Under the pieces are notes generated by a model, which saw only the letters and a list, made by a program, of their open reading frames with translations, did not search any database and was not told the origin of the DNA. Of a stretch of 64,000 nt of DNA, positions 55,584 through 63,595 are shown piece after piece; within the stretch, counting starts at the first letter, position 1, and every line of letters starts with the position of its first letter. The translations under genes and the position numbers were made by a program. Source of the DNA: Streptomyces sp. SCSIO 30461 (GTDB taxonomy: Bacteria; Actinomycetota; Actinomycetes; Streptomycetales; Streptomycetaceae); contig NZ_CP146101.1 of assembly GCF_037023745.1 (NCBI RefSeq), positions 7,686,501 to 7,750,500 of the forward strand. Reading direction: 5' to 3'.

Positions 55584-56321
55584 ATGGCGTATCGCCACCA
55601 GTTCATCGCCGATGAGCTGCGGGCCCAGATCTCCACCGGCCGGATCAAGGCCGGGGATCGGCTCCCTTCGGAGTCGCAGCTCGCATCGCGCTACACGGTG
55701 AGCGTCCCGACCCTGAGGAACGCCCTCGCGGTCCTCCAGGGGGAAGGCCTGATCGAGAAGGTCCACGGCCTGGGGAACTTCGTCCGGCAGCCGCTCCAGC
55801 GGATCACGTACGTCGGCGGCAGCCGAACGGCCGACGTGCACGCCGCTGCGGCGGCAGGTCTGCGTGTCAGTGTCCGTACGGCCAGGTTGAAGGCCCGGGG
55901 AATCCTGACCGAACTCATGCAGGTGCCGGCCGGTGCCGCGCTGATCGAGTACCGCTACCTCAGCCTCGAAGGTGAATCCCCGCACAGCCTGAGGCGGGTC
56001 TATGTACCCGGCGACACGGCACAGGACGACGGACGCGAGGCCGCCGAACCGCTTGAGGGCGACAGCCTGGTCTCCGGCATCGCACCCCACCCGCCTCTCG
56101 CCGAGGTCCGGGAGAGGATCAGCGCCCGCCTCCCCACCAACGAGGAAGCGATGACCCTGCGCATCAGTACCGCCATGGCCGTGCTCTCGATCGAGCGCGT
56201 GACGGTCGCCGCCGGCGGGCGGGTGGTCGAGGGGGCGCTCCTGGTGCTTCCTGGTGACCGGGCCGACGCCGTCTTCACCACCCACCACACCATGAGCGAA
56301 GAGAGGGGGACGGGAGGATGA
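55584..56321 (+). CDS. GntR/HutC-family regulator, third copy
   Basis: A 245-aa regulator with GntR winged helix (RLPSESQLASRYTVSVPTLR, GLIEKVHGLGNFVRQP) and UTRA domain. ATG at 55584 gives an N-terminus like that of the first copy; GTG at 55572 overlapping the previous stop is the alternative. It is part of a coupled operon instead of standing in front of its own operator, and its stop overlaps the last small gene as ATGA. Confidence 0.85.
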   Translation: MAYRHQFIADELRAQISTGRIKAGDRLPSESQLASRYTVSVPTLRNALAVLQGEGLIEKVHGLGNFVRQPLQRITYVGGSRTADVHAAAAAGLRVSVRTARLKARGILTELMQVPAGAALIEYRYLSLEGESPHSLRRVYVPGDTAQDDGREAAEPLEGDSLVSGIAPHPPLAEVRERISARLPTNEEAMTLRISTAMAVLSIERVTVAAGGRVVEGALLVLPGDRADAVFTTHHTMSEERGTGG

Positions 56322-56665
56322 CCGTCCACAACGAACTGCGCCTTCTGCCCTGGTCGGGGCCCGATGGCAAACCCTGCTTCCTAAGTCCCGCCACCGACGG
56401 CGGCTACCTGTCGCGCCTCGCCGACAACACCGAGGCGGTACAACTCGGCCTGAGCGCCGAACTACTGGAACACGCCCTGGACGTGCTGGCGGCCGACGAT
56501 GCCGAGACCGGGGAACTGCGCCTCCTGGCTTTCGACCTGACCGGGGCACTCCGCGACATCCTCCGCGTGGCGGAGAGCCGCGGCCATCGCCTGCCGACAG
56601 CGAGCAACTCTGCTCCCGAGCCTGGCGAGGACGGACCGCACTTGCCAGTCTCGGCCTTCTGCTGA
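56318..56665 (+). CDS. unknown AICE protein, last gene of operon
   Basis: A 115-aa protein, acidic, with a helical middle (LSAELLEHALDVLAADDAET). The ATG overlaps the GntR stop. A bidirectional terminator follows 13 bp after its stop, ending the operon. No domain is recognised. Confidence 0.65.
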   Translation: MTVHNELRLLPWSGPDGKPCFLSPATDGGYLSRLADNTEAVQLGLSAELLEHALDVLAADDAETGELRLLAFDLTGALRDILRVAESRGHRLPTASNSAPEPGEDGPHLPVSAFC

Positions 56666-56678
56666 CGCCGCTACAAAA

Positions 56679-56722
56679 CGGACGGCCCGGAAACCCGCGC
56701 ATCGGAGTTCCCGGGCCGTCCG
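56679..56722. terminator. bidirectional terminator at the end of the AICE operon
   Basis: The arms CGGACGGCCCGG (56679-56690) and CCGGGCCGTCCG (56711-56722) form a 12-bp stem with a 20-nt loop. On the minus strand TTTTG follows the stem, so it also ends the FkbM gene, whose stop is 5 bp away. Confidence 0.8.
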
Positions 56723-56726
56723 CGCG

Positions 56727-57650
56727 TCAGGGGAGCGTCTCGGCGTCGACCTTGGAGAAGATCAAATCGCTCTCGCCCGTGACGGATCCGTGGAGCCGCT
56801 CCGGAACTCGGGAGGCACCGTGGATCGCCGCCGGGTAAGTCTCCGGGGCGTAGTCGTTGACGAGCCGGTACGGGTGAAAGCCGTGCGCGCTCAGCGTCTC
56901 CATCAGCTCCTCGGCGGAATCGCCCAACTGCGCCATCCGGTCAGGTGTCACCTCGACTGTGATCTCCGCGTCAGGCCGAAGCAGCGGCAGCATCGCAGAC
57001 ATCCCCCGCACGACGCTTCCCTCGGCACCTTCGACATCGACCTTGATCACGCGGGCTCGCCGAATCTCATCCTCGGTGAGAAGATCCGGCAGCGGTCGTG
57101 CCACCGCCTCGAAGGTCGACTCGGCCTGCCCCTCGTAGGGAACGATGCTGTTGGCTCCCATGTTGGCTGAGCTGGCCAGTACGAACTTCAGGGTCTCCTC
57201 CTTGTCCGAGACCGCACCGTTGATCGCGCGGACATTGCCGTACTCGTTGAGTGCGACATTCCGCAGCAGCAACCGGTGGAACACCGGCGACGCTTCAACG
57301 GCGACGACCTGTCCCCCGTTCCCGACGAGGTGCGCAGCAAGGAGGGTGTAGTAGCCGATATTGGCGCCGACATCGATATACGTGTCCCCTGGCCGTAGCC
57401 GCCGTCGCAGCCAGCCGGTCATGTGTGGCTCCCAGACCCCGAACAGGTAGAGGTACCGCTGGATGAGGTCCTGGGTGTCGACGGCGACCCGAGCGCCGAA
57501 CTCCGTCTGCGTGAGGCGGCGGCGGGGGTGCTCCTGAAGGTGGTGGTTGAGGTACCGGCCGACAAGAAAAGCCTTGCCGGCTGAGAGCGGAGCATGGCGT
57601 ACGTACCGCTGCGCGAGAGTCGCGACTGCCTCTGACACGGGGGAGCTCAT
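56727..57650 (-). CDS. FkbM family methyltransferase
   Basis: A 307-aa SAM-dependent methyltransferase. The SAM motif is YIDVGANIGYYTLLAAHLVG, followed by VVAVEASPVFHRLL and IKVDVEGAEGSVVRG, all typical of FkbM enzymes that methylate sugars or polyketide hydroxyls. The N-terminal 60 residues are a helical extension. No biosynthetic genes for its substrate are adjacent, so it may be cargo of the element or flank; its transcript reads toward the element. Confidence 0.87.
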   Translation of the reverse strand: MSSPVSEAVATLAQRYVRHAPLSAGKAFLVGRYLNHHLQEHPRRRLTQTEFGARVAVDTQDLIQRYLYLFGVWEPHMTGWLRRRLRPGDTYIDVGANIGYYTLLAAHLVGNGGQVVAVEASPVFHRLLLRNVALNEYGNVRAINGAVSDKEETLKFVLASSANMGANSIVPYEGQAESTFEAVARPLPDLLTEDEIRRARVIKVDVEGAEGSVVRGMSAMLPLLRPDAEITVEVTPDRMAQLGDSAEELMETLSAHGFHPYRLVNDYAPETYPAAIHGASRVPERLHGSVTGESDLIFSKVDAETLP

Positions 57651-57809
57651 CCGCTTGCCTCTCTACGGGGACTCACCCGAACCGTAACGCCCGGCCAGAC
57701 AGCGGCATCTTGTTGCCTCGGTCAATCAGTCGCTGCATCGCTCTGGTCTGTTCGGGGAACGCATGCCACCCTGCCGCCGACGAGCGCTCTTGGGAGACAA
57801 GGAGAGGCC

Positions 57810-58307
57810 ATGACCGCACCCCACGGCACCGAAGTCACCACGGCTCAGGAACCAACGGCCACGGCTGAAACAGCCCTGCGGGCCCGCCACAGCGCCCGTG
57901 CGCGGAGCGCGGTGGACCGTGCTGTGGCAGCGTGCCGCCATGCCGGAGTCGACGCCAGCCAGGCCAAGCTCGTCCCCAACAGCCCGGCGTCGAAAGCAGC
58001 CCACGCGCTGCGCCTGTCCCGCCAGGCCGTCGACGCCTTGGCCGAGACCACCCTCGACCCGGCAGCCGACGCACGCTGCGCCCGCAACGCCGCCGCTACC
58101 GCCATGATTGCTGCCCAGGTGGCAAAGGCTCACGACGACGGTGGGGAGCTAGCCGAGGCCGCCTACCGAAGCGCACTCCAGGCCTCGCTGGCCGCAGCGG
58201 AGGCAGCTGGCGGCAGTGCCCTGGGGCGGGACGAGGGGCTGAACACCAAGGCCGAGGCTGCTGAGATGGCTGCGGTCGCTGCGGCGGAGGCGGCGGGGTG
58301 GACGTAG
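57810..58307 (+). CDS. Ala-rich unknown protein
   Basis: A 165-aa protein of about one-third alanine, predicted wholly helical, with a conserved-looking centre (KLVPNSPASKAAHALRLSRQ). AAGGAGAGG lies 2-8 bp before the ATG. No family recognised. It stands alone between the FkbM gene and a transposase relic. Confidence 0.6.
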   Translation: MTAPHGTEVTTAQEPTATAETALRARHSARARSAVDRAVAACRHAGVDASQAKLVPNSPASKAAHALRLSRQAVDALAETTLDPAADARCARNAAATAMIAAQVAKAHDDGGELAEAAYRSALQASLAAAEAAGGSALGRDEGLNTKAEAAEMAAVAAAEAAGWT

Positions 58308-58662
58308 CCACGGGCGCGAGGCAAGACGCCGTGCGACGGTGCCTCGTCCCGGCCGTCGCCGTTGAAGTCACTGATTGGTGTATTTGGTCTTGGCTGCGAG
58401 GGCACCGCTATCAACGACTGCGGCTGACCCGGAGAACTGCACACTCACCGAGGCGCGGTGCCGTCATTCTCTTGTGCGGCGCGGGGCAGGGGCGTCGGGA
58501 CGACCTGGCGTGCGGGGCCAGCGAAGATGCGGCGTAGCAACGCAATCACCTCAGGTGGAGGCCCCGGGCCAGGGGGCCAACCGCAGATCAGGTCGATTGT
58601 CAGAGGGGGGCTCTACAGTCTCAAGCACCTGGCCTGTGCGCGTGGTTGAAAGGGGGCGGGGA
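58308..58662. other. 355-bp gap before the tnpB relic
   Basis: No gene, RNA or clear repeat end was recognised. The base composition is irregular (AT richer around 58360-58440), as expected for the decayed flank of an insertion sequence. Confidence 0.35.
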
Positions 58663-59220
58663 GTGCAGCAAGGGGTCTTCGAGGCCTTCTGGTTCACGCT
58701 GGGCCCCACCCCAGCCCAGGTGGACGAGTTATCCCGGCATGCTGGTGCGGCACGGTGGGTGTTCAATGACGCGCTGGGCGTGAAGGTGGCCGCGCACCAA
58801 CAATGGCGGGGTGAGGTGGACGCCCCTGTCGACAGCGGTGTGGCGGAGGCTCGCAAACGGGTGTGCCTGCTTTCCTTCCAAGCCGACGCCCAGAAGCACC
58901 TGAACCAGGTCAAGGGCGACCCTCGCACGAGCACCCTCCCGGAGGGTGCGCACGGGCCACGGCCTTGCCCTTGGTGGCTCGAGGTGAACACCTACGCCGT
59001 CCAGTCCGCATTCATCGACGACGACCGGCCCTGGAGAACTCTGGCTCGACTCCCTGCGTGGAGTTCGGGCCGGGCGGCGGGTGGGGCTATCTGCGGTTCA
59101 GGAAGGAAGAGCTGCATCGGCGGCCTGCCAATGTTCTGGCACGATCAGACCAAGGTCGGCAACTCCACCACGCCTGTGCACGTTGCGGGCCTGAGGGTGA
59201 GCACACGCAGTGGCCACAGC
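58663..59220 (+). pseudogene. tnpB: IS200/IS605-type tnpB relic
   Basis: The start (VQQGVFEAFWFTLGPTPAQV, then LSRHAGAARWVFNDALG) is the N-terminus of an IS605-family OrfB/TnpB protein. After about residue 120 the match changes frame: WLDSLRGVRAGRRVG is read in a second frame and WGYLRFRKEELHRR in a third, so at least two frameshifts are present. The RuvC catalytic motifs and C-terminal zinc finger are not found. It is a dead fragment; degraded remains may extend to about 59470. Confidence 0.8.
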
Positions 59221-59579
59221 GCTCTACACATGGGGTCATCCGCCGTTCATCCGTGCCGCGGCGCACCGCTCACATGCTGTTCGCGAAGCGCGGCGCGCGT
59301 CGGCGCCGGATGGCTGGTTCGAAGGCCAGCGCGGCGAGGGTCGCCACGGCACTACGAGTAGCGGAGTTTGCGGGGCGCCCGCGGAGCGAGGTTGCTCACG
59401 ACAGGGCCTTGCCTGACGCGCTGCGACCCGATCCCGGCAGCTTCAATTGCTATTCGGTCGCCCCGCGCCGCAACGCGTGCCCTTGCCTCAGCAAATGATC
59501 AAGGTCACACATGCTGGATTCCGCCTGCGACGCGTGATACTACTGTCACTCAATGTAATGTAAAGTTTACGGAGGACCA
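59221..59579. other. 359-bp gap with the promoter of the SARP gene
   Basis: The first part may be decayed IS sequence. The last 70 bp (59510-59579) are the AT-richest stretch in the neighbourhood, with CAATGTAATGTAAAGTTTAC, and should contain the promoter of the large regulator gene. Confidence 0.4.
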
Positions 59580-62500
59580 GTGCCATCAGCAGTGCCGTCG
59601 GGGGACGGCCTGTTGGAAGTCCGCATCCTAGGGGCCCTAGAGGTGCGTGTTGACCAGCAGATACTTGAAGTGTCAGCGCCGCGCCCGAAGTCCGTTCTCG
59701 GCGCATTGGCCTTGAATGCAGGGCGGCGCGTAAGCATCGAGTACCTTGCCGAAAGCATATGGGAGTCGGATCTACCGGCGGATCCGGCGAATCAAATCGC
59801 CGCAAGTATCTCCTCGCTCCGCCGGAGTTTCCGACAGGGCGGTGTGGGGTTCGATGTCATTGCTACGCGGCGCCCCGGATACGAATTGATGCCTGGAGAT
59901 CGTGTCCGTATCGACTTCATGGAGTTCCGCACTCTTCAGGCCGAAGCCCGAGCCCGGCATGCCGCCGGAGAGGACCTCCCTGCCCTGTCCCTGCTGAAGT
60001 CGGCGATCGGCTTGTGGCGGGGGCCGGTCCTCTCGGGCTCGGCCTGTCGGGTGTGGGAGCCGGAAATCCGCCGCCTAGAGGAGGAGTACTATGCCCTGCG
60101 CGAGCAGTGCTCAGACCTGCAACTCAGGCTGGGTCTGCACGAGGACGTAATAACCGAACTGTTTCCGTTCGTTGCACAGCACCCTCTGCTGGAGCGGCCG
60201 CGCGCTCAGCTGATGCGCGCGTTGGCCGAGTCCGGTCGGCAAGCTGACGCCCTCCAGCTGTACCAGGACACTGCGGAGCTCCTCGATCGCGAGCTGGGAG
60301 TCATGCCCGGCGAGGACCTGCGGCATGCCTTCCAGCTAGTGCTGACCGGTGACGGCAATCTGCGGGGCGTCAGTGTTCACGAGACCGTCCGCCGGCGTCC
60401 CACCGAGGCCGTCCCTGCGCAAAGTCATGGCAGCGAGTCGGCAGCGCCTCTCCCGACGACGACAGTGGCAGCTTCGGCGTCGCTCGGCGAGTTCGCTCGC
60501 GTGCCTAGCCAGCTACCTGGGGACATCGAGGAGTTCGTGGGCCGGGAGGAGGCGGTGTCGTTCCTGCGCTCGGCACTTGTTCCCCACAGCACCACCGCCC
60601 CGGTGGTCGTCGTTGTAGGCCCGGGCGGGACGGGGAAGAGCGCACTCGCCGTGCACGCCGCCCATCAGCTGCGCGAGGTGTTCACGGACGGTCAGCTATA
60701 CGTCAACCTCGGCGGCATGAGCACCACCCCGGTCTCGGCCCATGAGGTGGCGGGCCGATTTCTGCGGGAGCTGGGGCTGTCCGGGCCAGCCATTCCTGAC
60801 TCTCCTGACGAACGCGCCGCGCTGCTGCGTAGCCGCCTTGCCGGCCGGCGGATGCTCCTACTCCTAGACAACGCCGAGGATGCCCGGCAGATCACGCTTC
60901 TGCTACCCGGCACGGGTAGCTGCGCTGTTCTGGTCACCAGCCGGATGCGGCTGACGACGGTTCCCAACGTCCGCATATTGGAGTTGGGCGTACTGGAGCC
61001 CGGTCAGGCTGGACGTCTCCTCGGCCGCTTGGTGGGCGAGGAGCGACTGGCGGCCGAACCGCACGTCGTACGGGAACTCGTCGACTACTGCGGTGGGCTC
61101 CCGTTGGCGGTGCGCATTGTGGCTGCAAAGCTGGCTTCTCGGCCGCACTGGCCTCTACGAAGGGCGGCCGCCAGGCTAGCCGATGAGCGACGACGGCTGG
61201 ACGAGCTCACGCACGAGGGGCTTGAGGTCCGCAGCACCCTGGAACTCTCTCACCAGGGGCTGAGCCCACAGGCACGGCGGTTGTTCCGCAGGCTGGCGCT
61301 GTTGGGCAGCGCCGACTTTGCCGAGTGGGTGTGCGCGCCCCTGTTGGGCGATGCACTCCTGGAGGCGGAGGACGCCCTGGGAGAACTTCTGGATGCCCGA
61401 CTAGTGGACGTTGTCAGTCCCGCGGAGAGCACGAACGTACGCTTCCGCCTGCACGACCTCGTACGGCTGTTCGCCGCAGAGTGCCTGGCGGAGAGTGAGC
61501 CGAGCGAGGAGCGTTGCTCAGCCCTGCGCAGGGCCACTGCGACCGCACTGGCCTTGGCCGACCTGGCCCATCGTGAGGTGTGCGGCGGCGACTTCACTGT
61601 GGTGCACGCGCTTGATGTGCGGCCCACAGCGGCCGCGGACGTCGTCGGGTACGCAGGAGCCGATCCCCTGGGCTGGTATGAGGAGAATCGCAGTCTTCTC
61701 AGTGCGTTGTGCGTTCGAGCTGCCGAGCACGACCACGACGAGCTCGCGTGGGATCTGGCGGCGACCGCACGCTGCCTGTTCAGCGTGCGGTTCCATTTCG
61801 ACGATTGGCAGCGTACGCACGAAGTCGCTCTGGCTGCCGTACGCCGCCAGGCCAACCATCGGGGGGAAGCCGCACTGCTCCTTGGGCTGGGAGACTTGCA
61901 TCTGACCCGACGTAGTTACGACGTCGCGACGCCTCTACTGGAACGGTCCGCCTGGTTGTTTGCCGAGGTAGGTGAGCGGCACGGGCACGCCCTGGCGCTG
62001 CGCAAGGTCGCCAGTGCTGACCGTATCCTGGGACACACAAAGAGGGCTCTGGCACAGTGGCGCGAGTGCCTTCCCGCGCTCGCCGACGCCGGGGATCTCG
62101 AGGCCCAGACCCAGGTGCTTCGCTGGATATCCCAGACCCACCTTGAGTTGGGAGCCTACGACGAGTCGGAGGCGGCCCTGCGCGACGCGGAGCGCATGAC
62201 CGAATCCTTCCGGGGGCGCAGTGCCGGACAGGTTCGTCTGGCCCGCGCCGACCTCGCTGCTGCCCGCGGGGATCTCACCCTAGCGCTGGAGCTGTACACC
62301 AGCGCACTGGAAGCGACCACGGACCTGGGCGACCTCAGCGGTTCGTGCGCCGCCATGCTCGGACTGGGCACTGTGGACGTGCGCGCGGGCCGCACCGCGC
62401 AGGGACGGGAAGGCCTCCAGACCGCGCGGACGATGGCTCGCGAGATCCAGGACCCACTCCTAGAACTGGAGGTGCTGCTGAGTCTGGCTGCCGCTCACCG

Positions 62501-62627
62501 CGCGGAGGACCATCCCGCCCAGGCCGAGGCGCTGTTGAAGGAGGGCGCAGCTCTGTGCCAACGGATCGGTGCTAGGACGCGGCTCGCGCGATTCGACGGC
62601 GCATTGGCGGAGCTTTCGGCTCATTAA
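59580..62627 (+). CDS. SARP/AfsR-family transcriptional regulator with NB-ARC and TPR domains
   Basis: A 1015-aa activator of the AfsR type. Residues about 10-100 form an OmpR-like winged helix (VRILGALEVRVDQQ), 105-255 the bacterial transcriptional activation domain, 300-560 an NB-ARC ATPase (Walker A GPGGTGKSALAVHAA, RMLLLLDNAED) and the rest TPR-like helical repeats. Such proteins activate secondary-metabolite genes. GTG at 59580 follows GGAGGACCA. The rare leucine codon CTA occurs at least a dozen times, unlike its neighbours. Its TAA overlaps the convergent oxygenase stop. Confidence 0.9.
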   Translation: MPSAVPSGDGLLEVRILGALEVRVDQQILEVSAPRPKSVLGALALNAGRRVSIEYLAESIWESDLPADPANQIAASISSLRRSFRQGGVGFDVIATRRPGYELMPGDRVRIDFMEFRTLQAEARARHAAGEDLPALSLLKSAIGLWRGPVLSGSACRVWEPEIRRLEEEYYALREQCSDLQLRLGLHEDVITELFPFVAQHPLLERPRAQLMRALAESGRQADALQLYQDTAELLDRELGVMPGEDLRHAFQLVLTGDGNLRGVSVHETVRRRPTEAVPAQSHGSESAAPLPTTTVAASASLGEFARVPSQLPGDIEEFVGREEAVSFLRSALVPHSTTAPVVVVVGPGGTGKSALAVHAAHQLREVFTDGQLYVNLGGMSTTPVSAHEVAGRFLRELGLSGPAIPDSPDERAALLRSRLAGRRMLLLLDNAEDARQITLLLPGTGSCAVLVTSRMRLTTVPNVRILELGVLEPGQAGRLLGRLVGEERLAAEPHVVRELVDYCGGLPLAVRIVAAKLASRPHWPLRRAAARLADERRRLDELTHEGLEVRSTLELSHQGLSPQARRLFRRLALLGSADFAEWVCAPLLGDALLEAEDALGELLDARLVDVVSPAESTNVRFRLHDLVRLFAAECLAESEPSEERCSALRRATATALALADLAHREVCGGDFTVVHALDVRPTAAADVVGYAGADPLGWYEENRSLLSALCVRAAEHDHDELAWDLAATARCLFSVRFHFDDWQRTHEVALAAVRRQANHRGEAALLLGLGDLHLTRRSYDVATPLLERSAWLFAEVGERHGHALALRKVASADRILGHTKRALAQWRECLPALADAGDLEAQTQVLRWISQTHLELGAYDESEAALRDAERMTESFRGRSAGQVRLARADLAAARGDLTLALELYTSALEATTDLGDLSGSCAAMLGLGTVDVRAGRTAQGREGLQTARTMAREIQDPLLELEVLLSLAAAHRAEDHPAQAEALLKEGAALCQRIGARTRLARFDGALAELSAH

Positions 62628-63595
62628 GCCACCGCCGCGGGCAGGGTTGTTGTGTAGGAGTTCGCACCCTCACGCGCCTGCGCTACCACGGTAGCCGGAC
62701 CACCGGTCCCTTCCCGGACCTGCAGGGTGCGTTCCTCGCTCCATCCGCACATGCGGAACTCGCCGTGGCCGAGGTGTTCCAACGTGCAGAACGGATGTCC
62801 TGCCACCATCAGTCGCAGCTCGCCCCGGTAAGGCACGATTTCGGCTGGAACGACATGCCGCATCGCGCTACGGGGCAAGAAGTGCCCAGGCTGCTCCCAG
62901 TTGATGAAGGTTTCCGGCAACGGGAAGCGGCAGCTGAAGCGGCGGAGTTCATCGGGGCCGAGCGGTGCCACGGGACTCCGTTCGAGTGCGGCGGGACCGA
63001 GTAGGCTGAATTGGAGGTCTGAGGGAAACAGATTGGCCAAGGACGCCGTGTGATGTAGATCGATCACCGCATGGACAAGTTCCTCATCCGTACCGTTAAC
63101 CAGGGCGTGCTGTCTCCAGGAAGCGACGAACCATAGCGAACCGGGCTGCCACTTACTGTTGCCGTCAGCGAAGACGACCTGCGATCCGGGACTGCTGACC
63201 AGGGGCAGGTGCAAGCGGCACAGGCCCCATGGCGGGCCGTTCTTCGCCACCTGCAGCTTCGTGAAGACGGCTCCCGGAGCCAGCGCCAGCAGACGTACTG
63301 AACGCAGGGTGGCTGGCAGGGACCGTAGTACGCCAGCAAGCAGGGGCGTGTGAGCGAGCCAGCGCGTCGCGGCGAAGCCGTGCAGCCCGGGCCCTCCAGG
63401 ATCGGTTCGTTCGTGATCGCCCCCAGGACTGTGGAGGGCGAGGACCCGCCGACCCTCGCGTGCGGCCAGCGGGGCCCCGGCCGCACGCAACGCGGCGAGT
63501 TCGGCGCGCAGCTGCCCGGGGTCGCCCGCTTGGCCCAATTCGACAGAGTTTGGCAGGGACCGGCCCTGGCAGTCGTATATGCGCGGCATCCTCAT
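62624..63595 (-). CDS. aspartyl/asparaginyl beta-hydroxylase-like oxygenase
   Basis: A 323-aa protein with the 2-oxoglutarate/iron oxygenase fold of Asp/Asn beta-hydroxylases. RLHLPLVSSPGS carries the first iron His; WFVASWRQHALVNGTDEELV and HAVIDLHH supply the second His/Arg region. A C-terminal 100-residue region is specific to this protein. In natural-product clusters such enzymes hydroxylate amino acids or peptides. ATG at 63595 overlaps the permease stop as ATGA. It converges with the SARP gene, sharing the bases TTAA at the stop codons. Confidence 0.78.
   Translation of the reverse strand: MRMPRIYDCQGRSLPNSVELGQAGDPGQLRAELAALRAAGAPLAAREGRRVLALHSPGGDHERTDPGGPGLHGFAATRWLAHTPLLAGVLRSLPATLRSVRLLALAPGAVFTKLQVAKNGPPWGLCRLHLPLVSSPGSQVVFADGNSKWQPGSLWFVASWRQHALVNGTDEELVHAVIDLHHTASLANLFPSDLQFSLLGPAALERSPVAPLGPDELRRFSCRFPLPETFINWEQPGHFLPRSAMRHVVPAEIVPYRGELRLMVAGHPFCTLEHLGHGEFRMCGWSEERTLQVREGTGGPATVVAQAREGANSYTTTLPAAVA

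Larger units (their letters stand above)
42535..56665. mobile_element. actinomycete integrative and conjugative element (AICE), PrimPol type
   Basis: The block carries all AICE modules: integrase and excisionase-like genes (42535-44407), replication genes of the PrimPol/AAA type (44404-46903), a TraB/FtsK translocase with Spd-like small membrane proteins (47102-51860) and GntR-type control genes (52185-56321). Gene overlaps of 4 bp are frequent. The outer limits given are those of the outermost recognisable element genes, not of proven att sites; tRNA-Pro at 37671 is a candidate left site but no second copy of its 3' end was found. Confidence 0.85.

Noticed and set aside
51861..59579. Second copy of the tRNA-Pro 3' end (attR)
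   Set aside because: I looked through the gaps of this stretch by eye for the T-arm and acceptor sequence and found no copy; a computed search is needed to be sure.
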